Positions 1-8,758 of a DNA stretch of 64,000 nt are shown here, in pieces (the first letter of the stretch is position 1; each line of letters begins with the position of its first letter). Under the pieces are notes generated by a model. It was given only the letters and a program-made list of their open reading frames with translations. It was not told where the DNA came from and did not search any database. The position numbers were made by a program, and so were the translations under genes. This DNA is from Luzula sylvatica. Taxonomy: Eukaryota; Streptophyta; Magnoliopsida; Poales; Juncaceae. The stretch spans positions 22,642,414-22,706,413 of the forward strand of contig OX326958.1 in assembly GCA_946800325.1 (NCBI GenBank), given 5' to 3'.

Positions 1-14
1 GGGCATAATAAATG

Positions 15-989
15 TGAAAGAAATACAGTTTCGGATCAACCGTAAAAGTGTACACAAGGATAAACGAATGTAGTCGTACATTCGTGGCCATAACTTTCAG
101 TGGGAAAATCCAATTAGAATGGTTCAAATTGGGTTAGATAATATTGAGATTATCTACAACCTTCATATAGAAATATATTTCATATGAACGAAGTATAAGT
201 GTCGTTTCTGTGAAATACCGAAAGGGTGCAACAGTATGACATACAGTTAGTAAAACAGTCATAACTTTTGCATACGAACTCCAATTGGGCTGGGCCAAAT
301 TGGGTTGTGTAGATAATAAGATTATCTACAACTTTCGTGTTGGTTGATTTTCTGTCAGAGAAATTTATCAATTTCGTCTGGACAGAATACTGAACAGGTT
401 CATACAGTTTTCTGTGTGAAAGGGTGTATATTGGATATACATGCCTTTTGGCTAATCCTTATCCTATTAGGTATAAATAGGATTTTCTCTCTCATCTTCA
501 CTAAGGAATTCAGAAGTAATTCAAAGCAATATTCTGCTCAAGACACAAGAAAAAGAGCAAATTCAGATTTGATCTTTTGTGAGTGAAAAGGCACGAAGAG
601 AGATTAATAGAGAATCGATCGAGATCAAGCAAGTGCACCGATACATCGTCTAGGCAGGTGTATCCGTGTCCGGCGTCTTCCGACTCAAGGTGGATACGTG
701 TGGAGGAGCAACACTTGGGGCTCTCCGTTGTGATCGAACCGAAGGATCGAAGAACGGGAACGAACGGTGAAGGACGCACGGTGTGGGACGCGCGTAAAGT
801 CACCAACGTGACCGGAGGAATAGGAGGCAGCGATCAACCCTTCGTGTTCCATCAATTTGGAACTGGTATGGATCTAACCTTCTATTTGCATCGTACCTTC
901 GAAGTCGTGGCGTGATCTCGGGAATCGGGGAATCGGACCGGGCCTACATATCCGCTGCGCGGGCCCGGGGTCGGGGATATTCCCCTTCA
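15..989 (+). repeat. 5' LTR of Copia-1
   Basis: Begins TGAAAG and ends TTCA, one base before the primer-binding site. The matching 3' copy is 7716-8686. It holds a TATA box at 472-479 and a GC-rich end with complementary arms (CCGGGCC and GGGCCCGG, about 938-969) that could fold as a hairpin. Open frames inside the LTR, for example 583-915, lack recognisable domains and are not taken as genes. Confidence 0.95.
472..479 (+). promoter_or_regulatory. TATA box in the 5' LTR of Copia-1
   Basis: TATAAATA followed by a CT-rich stretch, in the usual place for the U3/R promoter of a plant Copia element. The same motif is at 8171-8178 in the 3' LTR. Confidence 0.7.
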
Positions 990-990
990 G

Positions 991-1002
991 TGGTATCAGA
1001 GC
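991..1002 (+). promoter_or_regulatory. Primer-binding site (initiator tRNA-Met) of Copia-1
   Basis: TGGTATCAGAGC is the complement of the 3' end of plant initiator tRNA-Met, the usual minus-strand primer for Copia. It lies one base after the LTR end. Confidence 0.93.
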
Positions 1003-1243
1003 GATCGCCATCGATTCGAGGGTCGAATCATAGTCGTATATTAGATATACGCACGGGTTATCAAAGTTCGTACCCGTTTGCATGATGTTACATATTTAGA
1101 ATGTCAAATTCCATTAAAATCACAAGTGAAATTCGCTAGAGATCGATCAATAGTTGATTGAGAGTATCTAGGAATAATCGTGAAAAGATTTCATGATTGA
1201 TCGTTTTGGAAACGAGCGAAAACAACAGTTCAAAAATCGCATA

Positions 1244-1797
1244 GTCCGTTATAACGGAAATTGAGAATTTTTCGAAACGGACACCGTCGCAACGGACACT
1301 GTAGCAGATACAGGAAATTGAGAATTTTTCGAAAAAACACATATTCCGTTGTAACGGACTTGGAGTCCGTTGCAACGGACCCTGTATAGGATGCGGGGGT
1401 GTGAAGAGAACTGTGAAAAACGCATATTCCGTTGCAACGGACTTGGAGTCCGTTGTAACGGAACCTGTATCAGATACGAGGTTGCGGGGATGCCAATGGT
1501 GTCTATTGGAGTCCGTGGTAACGGACTGGGTCCGTTATAACGGATGTCTTCGCAGTTTTGTCCGTTGCAACGGACTATATGTTGCGTTGTAACGGACAGG
1601 TTTCTGGAAATTTGGACAAAGGTTTGCAGAAAATAGCGTTGTAACGGACCAAGGTTGCGTTGCAACGGACATGTTTCTGGCAATTTTGGCCAAACTCCGG
1701 AATAAATAGCGTTGTAACGGACTGGTATTCCGTTGTAACGGAGTGCCAAGTATACAGGAGGTCCGTTGCAACGGACTATGTTGCGTTGCAACGGACT
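1244..1797 (+). repeat. Palindromic repeat array in the Copia-1 leader
   Basis: About 16 irregularly spaced copies of an inverted-symmetric unit. The perfect form is the 16-mer GTCCGTTGCAACGGAC (1365-1380, 1560-1575, 1761-1776). Variants have GT or TA at the centre, or a G in place of the first C of the left arm. Spacers partly repeat too (TTTCTGG ... GGCCAAA, AATAGCGTTG). Frames crossing the array are by-products of the repeat. Function unknown; see the findings for the matching array in Copia-2. Confidence 0.9.
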
Positions 1798-2099
1798 GGT
1801 TTCTGGTTGCTGATTTTGTTTTCGTGATAACTTTGGCTACACAACTTGGAATTTTGAGTTCTTTATATCGATTTGATCGGCATCAATCATACTAGCATAT
1901 AATTAGATAATTATTTAGAATAATTAGACTCCCAAATAAATACATATGCATTTATGAAAATCTTGTGATAGTGATATAATTGGATTATGTCACGAATTTA
2001 GAAACATGCAATGGCATGATCCCTCATAATATTTAAGTCATGGAAATGCCTTCCATATCCACAACCATCGAGATTGATATGACATAGTGCGTGGTTTCA

Positions 2100-2410
2100 G
2101 GCCATAGTCGGGCACGTACTATTGTATATATTGGTGCGGGTGGTAAGCGTTAATTGGGGACTCACGTGGTTTCAGGCCATAGTCGGGCACGTGAGTAGTT
2201 CAATTGAACGATACGATGGATATGGTTATGACTTAACCGTCCAAGCCAATCCGATTGGAGTTCGGGGCATAGATAGGATGCACACACGGAACTGGGATTG
2301 TATTGGATACGATCCATCACCGAAATCCTATAAAGGTTCAAGAGTCGTATTGGATACGATTGGATTTAATCCTACCTAAAATATCGAGATCTCATTTGTC
2401 GGCCATAGTC
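2100..2410 (+). repeat. Three GGCCATAGTC boxes in the Copia-1 leader
   Basis: The decamer occurs at 2100-2109, 2175-2184 and 2401-2410. The first two lie inside a longer direct repeat (GTGGTTTCAGGCCATAGTC) followed by GGGCACGT. The gag start codon is 170 bases after the last box. The same decamer occurs at matching spacing in the Copia-2 leader. Confidence 0.85.
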
Positions 2411-2580
2411 ACTTATGGGAGGATCGTAAAATATGGGTCTTGAGTGTTATGGACTTGGAGTCCCGTATCGGTATGAGGGTTATCGATTCGATAAAATAAC
2501 ACTATCATATAATCATCATATAAGCCCTATAAGATAAGTACGCAACGTTAGTAATCAATCTTTCACTTCATTTGTAGATC

Positions 2581-5500
2581 ATGTCTTCTAGTAACACCAA
2601 CACCATGTCGATTAGATCGACTTTAGAAAAGGATAAGCTAGTGGGTCGGAACTACTTTGACTGGCACCGAAACCTGAGAATAGTTCTCAGGCAAGAGGGC
2701 AAGAGTCACGTATTGGATACGGAACTAGTGGAACCGGGCCCCGATGCTACGGCCGAAGAAAAGGCCGCGTTTGAGAAACTTAAGAAGGACTCAAATGATG
2801 TTACGTGCCTCATGTTGGCATGTATGGACGCTAGTCTTCAAAAGCAGTTTGAGGACTCGGATGCGCACATCATAGACGTTGTGCTCAAGGAAATGTTCCA
2901 AGAGCAGGAGCGTATTGAACGGTTCAGTACGCTCAAAGAGTTGGTAAACTGCAAGATGCCTTCGGGGTCTTCGGTTAGCTCTCACGTTTTGAAGGTGCAA
3001 GCTCTCATAGACCGTCTTGAGAAGCTAGGAGAGAAATTGTCGAAGATTATGCAACAAGATTTGATCTTGTGTGCACTTCCTCCAATGTTTTCTCCGTTCG
3101 TGACTAACTATCACATGCATTCGATGGATAAGACGATCCCTGAGCTTCACGGAATGCTCAAGAATTTTGAATCGGAGACGTTAAAGTCGTCCGGAGAGAA
3201 CAGGGCAAGAGTTGCCGGAAATGTTCTCACAATTCAGAATAAGGATCGTAAGAGATCAAAGTCCAAGGGCGGTTCGGCTAAGAAACGTTCGAAGCCGAAT
3301 AAAAGGGGAAAGGAGAAATCCAAGGATGAGACGTGCTTTCATTGTCACAAGGCTGGACATTGGAAGCGCGATTGCAAGTCTTACCTCGAGGAGGTGAAGA
3401 AGGGCAAGGCGGTTTCAGCGACCGGCCTCTCAGGTATTAACGTTATTGAAGTTAATATTTCAACTATGACTAATTGGGTATTGGATACCGGTTGTGGGAC
3501 TCATATTTGTCGAAATATGCAGGTTCTTCAAAATAGTCGAAGGTTGGAAAAGGGTGAAGTCGATCTACGCGTCGGGAATGGAGCAAGAGTTGCTGCGTTT
3601 GCCGTAGGAGTAGTTAATTTGACTTTACCTAATGGACTTATTTTAGTACTAAATAATTGTTATTATGTACCGACATTATGTAAGAACATAATAAGTGTGT
3701 CGAAACTGGCCAATGATGGCTATGAATTCGTTATTAGGAATAATGAGTTTTCGATATGTAAGGATTCTATTATCTATGGAAATGTTCTGTTAGAAAATGG
3801 TCTTTATGTGTTGGATTTCGATCACGGAAATAATAAGTCTATATATAACGTTAATGCAAAAAGGATTAAATCTAAAGTTGATAATCGGACTTTCTTTTGG
3901 CATTGTCGTCTCGGTCATGTGAATGAGAAACGCATTGCTAGACTCCATAAAGATGGAATGCTAGACTCATTTGAATTGGATTCATTTGGGAATTGCGAAT
4001 CTTGTTTACTTGGCAAGATGACTAAGGCGCCGTTCTCCAAGGTCGGAGAGCGGTCCAACGATCTATTGGAACTCATACATTCCGATGTGTGTGGACCGAT
4101 GAGCATCGAGGCAAGAGGAGGCTATCGATACTTTGTTACGTTTACGGACGATCATAGTAGATATGGATATATCTATTTGATGCGTACTAAAGCGGAGACC
4201 TTTGAAAAGTTCAAAGAGTTTCAAAACGAAGTTGAAAATCAACTTGGCAAGAAAATTAAAGCCATTCGATCGGATCGAGGTGGCGAATATTTGAGCTATG
4301 AGTTTGAAGATCATCTAAAAGATTGTGGAATAGTTCCACAATGGACTCCGGCAGGAACGCCACAATGGAATGGCGTGTCCGAGAGGAGGAATCGGACCTT
4401 GTTGGACATGGTTCGATCTATGATGAGTCAAACTTCCCTTCCAAAATCGTTTTGGGGATTTGCCCTTGAGACAGCGGCTTTCTTGTTGAACCGCATACCT
4501 TCTAAATCGGTACATAAGACGCCATATGAGATGTGGTTTGGAAATTCTCCAAAGTTGTCTTTTGTTAAGATTTGGGGTTGTGAAGCATATGTTCGAAAAT
4601 TGATTTCGGATAAGCTCGAACCCAAATCTGAAAAATGTTTATTTGTCGGGTATCCTAAGGAAACAAAAGGATATTATTTCTATCTTCCAATCGAAAATAA
4701 AGTTTTCGTAGCTCGAAGAGGAGTCTTCCTTGAGGAGGATTTTATCTCTAGGCGAGTGAATGGGACTGAAATAGATCTTGAAGAAATTCGAGACCCGCAA
4801 ACGAATGTTGAACCGATGAACGCTGATCCGATTTCCTCAAATGTTGAGGATCCGGAGTCAAGTGCACAAGGCGCAGTTCGTAGATCGGGTAGGATTCGTC
4901 AAGAGCCTATACGATATGGTTTTATCGTGGCAAATGACGATGAAGTCGAATTCATAGATGATGAACCGACATCTTATCGCGAGGCTATGAAAAGCGAAGA
5001 TTCCGATAAGTGGCAAACTGCCATGAAATCCGAGATTCAATCCATGTACGATAATCAAGTTTGGAACTTGATTGATCCACCTCCCGGGGTTAAACCAGTG
5101 GGATGTAAATGGGTCTTCAAGAAGAAGACCGACATGGATGGGAATGTAAACACTTATAAAGCACGGCTTGTGGCGAAAGGTTTCAAACAAATTCATGGTG
5201 TAGACTATGAAGAAACGTTTTCTCCAGTAGCAATGCTTAAATCCATACGGATTTTACTTGCTATTTCTGCGTATTATGATTACGAGATTTGGCAAATGGA
5301 TGTCAAAACCGCATTCCTTAACGGGAACTTAGAAGAGGATGTGTACATGACACAGCCCGAGGGTTTTGTCGATTCGAAGAGTCCGAATAAAGTGTGCAAG
5401 TTGCAACGATCCATTTATGGATTGAAGCAAGCTTCTCGGAGTTGGAATATACGTTTCGATGAAGTTATACGAGATTATAATTTCGTGAAAAACGTAGAAG

Positions 5501-6552
5501 AACCTTGTGTATACAAGAAGGTTAGTGGGAGCCGCGTAGTATTTCTTGTACTATATGTAGACGACATCTTGATCATAGGAAACGACATTCCGATGCTTAC
5601 GGATGTTAAGAAGTATTTAAATACTCGTTTCGCTATGAAAGATTTGGGCGAGGCCGCTTATATATTAGGCGTGAGGATTTATAGAGATAGATCCAAGAAG
5701 TTACTCGGCTTGAGTCAAAGCACGTACATCGACAAAGTGTTGAAACGGTTTTCAATGCAAAATTCGAAGAAAGGACTTCTTCCAATGTCGAGTGGCATAT
5801 CGTATTCTAAAGCTCAATGTCCGACATCGAGCGAAGATAAGAATGCAATGAGTATTGTTCCATACGCTTCGGCGGTTGGATCAATTATGTATGCCATGAT
5901 TTGTACGCGCCCCGATGTGTCGTATGCATTGAGCGTCGTTTCGCGTTACCAATCTAATCCAGGGGATATGCATTGGATCGCGGTTAAGAACATCCTTAAG
6001 TACTTACGAAGAACTAAGGATCAATTTCTAATTTATGGTGGAAAGACATCCGGGTTGGTCATCAATGGATATACCGACGCCAGTTTCCAAACATGTGTCG
6101 ATGACTTTCGATCACAAAGCGGATACGTGTTTTGTCTAAATGGTGGAGCGGTAGTTTGGAAGAGTTCCAAACAACCCACGATAGCAGACTCTACAACTGA
6201 ATCGGAGTATATTGCAGCTTCCGAAGCAGCAAAGGAGGCGGTTTGGATCAAGAAATTTGTGTCGGAGCTTGGTGTAGTCCCGAGCATCTCGGAACCTGTA
6301 GTTGTGTATTGCGACAATACGGGCGCAATAGCACAATCCAAGGAACCGAGGGCACATCACCGCTCCAAGCACATACTCAGAAAATTTCACTTGATCCGTG
6401 AGATTTTGCAAAGAAAGGATGTGATCATTGAGAAGATTGATACTGACAGGAATGTTGCGGACCCGTTTACTAAGCCACTCTCGCAAGCTAAGCACGATTA
6501 TCATGCGAAAGCTATAGGTTTGAGATACCTAGAGGAGGAAGAGAGTAGTTAG
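2581..6552 (+). CDS. Copia-1 gag-pol polyprotein
   Basis: Single 1,323-residue frame carrying every function for Copia transposition. Order: a Copia-type Gag region (about residues 15-220), a basic stretch, a CX2CX4HX4C zinc knuckle at 252-265 for RNA binding, an aspartic protease with catalytic DTG at 302-304, integrase with an N-terminal HHCC finger (from H441) and D502, D565, E601 as the catalytic triad, reverse transcriptase with YVDD at 992-995, and RNase H with D1166, E1207 and D1245. No stop or frameshift interrupts it, so the element may still be able to move. Gag and Pol are in one frame, as usual for plant Copia. The ATG at 2581 is the first in frame after a leader of about 1.58 kb. 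It resembles Copia-2 along its whole length. Confidence 0.97.
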   Translation: MSSSNTNTMSIRSTLEKDKLVGRNYFDWHRNLRIVLRQEGKSHVLDTELVEPGPDATAEEKAAFEKLKKDSNDVTCLMLACMDASLQKQFEDSDAHIIDVVLKEMFQEQERIERFSTLKELVNCKMPSGSSVSSHVLKVQALIDRLEKLGEKLSKIMQQDLILCALPPMFSPFVTNYHMHSMDKTIPELHGMLKNFESETLKSSGENRARVAGNVLTIQNKDRKRSKSKGGSAKKRSKPNKRGKEKSKDETCFHCHKAGHWKRDCKSYLEEVKKGKAVSATGLSGINVIEVNISTMTNWVLDTGCGTHICRNMQVLQNSRRLEKGEVDLRVGNGARVAAFAVGVVNLTLPNGLILVLNNCYYVPTLCKNIISVSKLANDGYEFVIRNNEFSICKDSIIYGNVLLENGLYVLDFDHGNNKSIYNVNAKRIKSKVDNRTFFWHCRLGHVNEKRIARLHKDGMLDSFELDSFGNCESCLLGKMTKAPFSKVGERSNDLLELIHSDVCGPMSIEARGGYRYFVTFTDDHSRYGYIYLMRTKAETFEKFKEFQNEVENQLGKKIKAIRSDRGGEYLSYEFEDHLKDCGIVPQWTPAGTPQWNGVSERRNRTLLDMVRSMMSQTSLPKSFWGFALETAAFLLNRIPSKSVHKTPYEMWFGNSPKLSFVKIWGCEAYVRKLISDKLEPKSEKCLFVGYPKETKGYYFYLPIENKVFVARRGVFLEEDFISRRVNGTEIDLEEIRDPQTNVEPMNADPISSNVEDPESSAQGAVRRSGRIRQEPIRYGFIVANDDEVEFIDDEPTSYREAMKSEDSDKWQTAMKSEIQSMYDNQVWNLIDPPPGVKPVGCKWVFKKKTDMDGNVNTYKARLVAKGFKQIHGVDYEETFSPVAMLKSIRILLAISAYYDYEIWQMDVKTAFLNGNLEEDVYMTQPEGFVDSKSPNKVCKLQRSIYGLKQASRSWNIRFDEVIRDYNFVKNVEEPCVYKKVSGSRVVFLVLYVDDILIIGNDIPMLTDVKKYLNTRFAMKDLGEAAYILGVRIYRDRSKKLLGLSQSTYIDKVLKRFSMQNSKKGLLPMSSGISYSKAQCPTSSEDKNAMSIVPYASAVGSIMYAMICTRPDVSYALSVVSRYQSNPGDMHWIAVKNILKYLRRTKDQFLIYGGKTSGLVINGYTDASFQTCVDDFRSQSGYVFCLNGGAVVWKSSKQPTIADSTTESEYIAASEAAKEAVWIKKFVSELGVVPSISEPVVVYCDNTGAIAQSKEPRAHHRSKHILRKFHLIREILQRKDVIIEKIDTDRNVADPFTKPLSQAKHDYHAKAIGLRYLEEEESS

Positions 6553-7715
6553 TTATCTAAAACGATAGTTTCGTAGGACGAGATTAGTCTTATAGATTAG
6601 TAAATGTTGTATCACCCCAAACTTATCTTATAGTAATGCAATTTCAGAATTTTAAAATTTTTCATTTTTGCATCTATCTTATATGAAAATTGTGTGCTGG
6701 GTTGTGTAATATGATTGTTACATGAACCTTGATTTGAACTTGTGTGGACGTCGACATGGTTGAGGACCATGTGCAGCGAAACCGTCACACTTAAAGTGTC
6801 ATTTCTAAACATCCCTAGTCGCGGATCAGCTTGCTTAAGAGAGAAGCATTTCTATTATTAGATAATAGACTGAACGCGTACACTAGTACGTTTGCCGAGG
6901 AGATGATTATGTTTTGCTAATCATGGGACAAAGGAGTTTGTCGAATCGGGAACGTAGATATATGTTAGGTTACATGTATTGGATATGACCGAAGCCGCGA
7001 GACCATGACATGGTTTAGTCATTATAGATGGACTTGCGACGGATGGGGTTTTAGATTCTTCATACTTGAGGGGATCATTGATTGCGTTACGTGCGTAACA
7101 CAATGCTTTGATATGATCTTACGCTCACCGTAACAGGGAGTTAAAAGGGTCATCATTGGGTATTGTCCGAAACACGGAATTCAATGTGAGTCTCCAAGAT
7201 AGGAATTGTTTATTCCGAAAGGAAGAGATATCTCTTAGGCGCCGCTCGATGAGTCGATTAACGAAAACTGTGGCCACAGTCAATGATATTAATGGTTAAT
7301 ATCGATTGAAATTTGTTAACTCAACTCGGAATCGGGGAATAAGTATAGTTAATCAAATTATAAGGATGACTATTACCGTGCCTTTTGATTAACGGATATC
7401 GTAAACAAGAGAACTAGTAACCGCTATTCGAGATAGGCACAATGATCACAATCATTTTTCGTTTAACATGGGTAGCTATGATGGAGTGACTAGATCCCGC
7501 TCATGAGCTTGTAGGCATTGGAAACAACCTACTGCCATCGTTAAGTCGAACCTACATGGTCACACAACGAGTCGTACTAAGTCGGGCTTGATCATAAAAT
7601 CGGCACATTGGATGTGCATAGCTTGGTATTTGATACGCGAGCTATATTCTCTAAAATCGTGCGTATTGGATATGCATGAGTACCTTTTAGGTAGATCTGA
7701 AATTGAGTGGGAGAC
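6553..7715 (+). other. Long 3' non-coding segment and polypurine tract of Copia-1
   Basis: 1.16 kb lies between the pol stop codon and the 3' LTR. I find no plus-strand frame of note and no recognisable domain. The last bases, GAGTGGGAGAC at about 7705-7715, form the purine tract that primes plus-strand synthesis. Copia-2 has under 70 bases in the equivalent position. Confidence 0.75.
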
Positions 7716-8686
7716 TGAAAGAAATACAGTTTCGGATCAACCGTAAAAGTGTACACAAGGATAAACGAATGTAGTCGTACATTCGTGGCCATAACTTTCA
7801 GTGGGAAAATCCAATTAGAATGGTTCAAATTGGGTTAGATAGATATTGAGATTATCTACAACCTTCATATAGAAATATATTTCATATGAACGAAGTATAA
7901 GTGTCGTTTCTGTGAAATACCGAAAGGGTGCAACAGTATGACATACAGTTAGTAAAACAGTCATAACTTTTGCATACGAACTCCAATTGGGCTGGGCTTT
8001 GCATACGAACTCCAATAAGATTATCTACAACTTTCGTGTTGGTTGATTTTCTGTCAGAGAAATTTATCAATTTCGTCTGGACAGAATACTGAACAGGTTC
8101 ATACAGTTTTCTGTGTGAAAGGGTGTATATTGGATATACATGCCTTTTGGCTAATCCTTATCCTATTAGGTATAAATAGGATTTTCTCTCTCATCTTCAC
8201 TAAGGAATTTAGAAGTAATTCAAAGGAATATTCTGCCCAAGACACAAGAAAAGAGCAAATTCAGATTTGATCTTTTGTGAGTGAAAAGGCACGAAGAGAG
8301 ATTAATAGAGAATCGATCGAGATCAAGCAAGTGCACCGATACATCGTCTAGGCAGGTGTATCCGTGTCCGGCGTCTTCCGACTCAAGGTGGATACGTGTG
8401 GAGGAGCAACACTTGGGGCTCTCCGTTGTGATCGAACCGAAGGATCGAAGAACGGGAACGAACGGTGAAGGACGCACGGTGTGGGACGCGCGTAAAGTCA
8501 CCAACGTGACCGGAGGAATAGGAGGCAGCGATCAACCCTTCGTGTTCCATCAATTTGGAACTGGTATGGATCTAACCTTCTATTAGCATCGTACCCTCGA
8601 AGTCATGGCGTGATCTCGGGAATCGGGGAATCGGACCGGGCCTTCATTCCGCTGCGCGGGCCCGGGGTCGAGGATTTTCTCCGTCA
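7716..8686 (+). repeat. 3' LTR of Copia-1
   Basis: Near-identical to 15-989, starting TGAAAG and ending GTCA, then the TSD copy AAATG at 8687-8691. Around 7997-8015 a short segment of the LTR (TTTGCATACGAACTCCAA) is repeated and replaces about 20 bp present in the 5' copy, so one LTR has been locally rearranged since insertion. Confidence 0.95.
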
Positions 8687-8691
8687 AAATG

Positions 8692-8703
8692 TTCTCCCAC
8701 TTG
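8692..8703 (-). promoter_or_regulatory. Polypurine tract of Copia-2
   Basis: On the minus strand GTGGGAGAA lies 58 bases after the pol stop codon, in the usual place directly before the 3' LTR. Copia-1 inserted immediately next to it. Confidence 0.65.
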
Positions 8704-8758
8704 CACTAGGCAGATCGAATCCCCTTATACAATAAGAAACATAAATAAAACACCCAAT

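Larger units (their letters stand above)
15..8686 (+). mobile_element. Copia-1: complete Ty1/Copia LTR retrotransposon
   Basis: Complete element: two LTRs of about 970 bp starting TG and ending CA, a tRNA-Met primer site directly after the 5' LTR, one uninterrupted gag-pol frame, and a purine tract before the 3' LTR. The host sequence AAATG is duplicated at 10-14 and 8687-8691, so both ends are precise. By eye the LTRs differ at a dozen or so positions plus one rearranged patch near 298-330 / 7997-8015, so the insertion is recent but not brand new. It interrupts Copia-2 next to that element's polypurine tract. The internal order (protease, integrase, reverse transcriptase, RNase H) is Copia-type. 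I do not assign a clade. Confidence 0.96.

Noticed and set aside
583..915. 110-codon frame inside the Copia-1 LTR, repeated in the 3' LTR, with a 98-codon frame on the other strand
   Set aside because: Both strands are open in the same place, there is no recognisable domain, and the frame ends at different codons in the two LTRs. Most likely a by-product of GC-rich U5 sequence.
1249..1791. 180-codon and shorter minus-strand frames in the Copia-1 leader
   Set aside because: They are translations of the palindromic array (recurrent RYNG / PLQR peptides), on the antisense strand.
1244..1797. CRISPR-like array
   Set aside because: Repeats are palindromic, degenerate and irregularly spaced, in a retrotransposon leader of a plant genome; there are no uniform spacers or cas genes.
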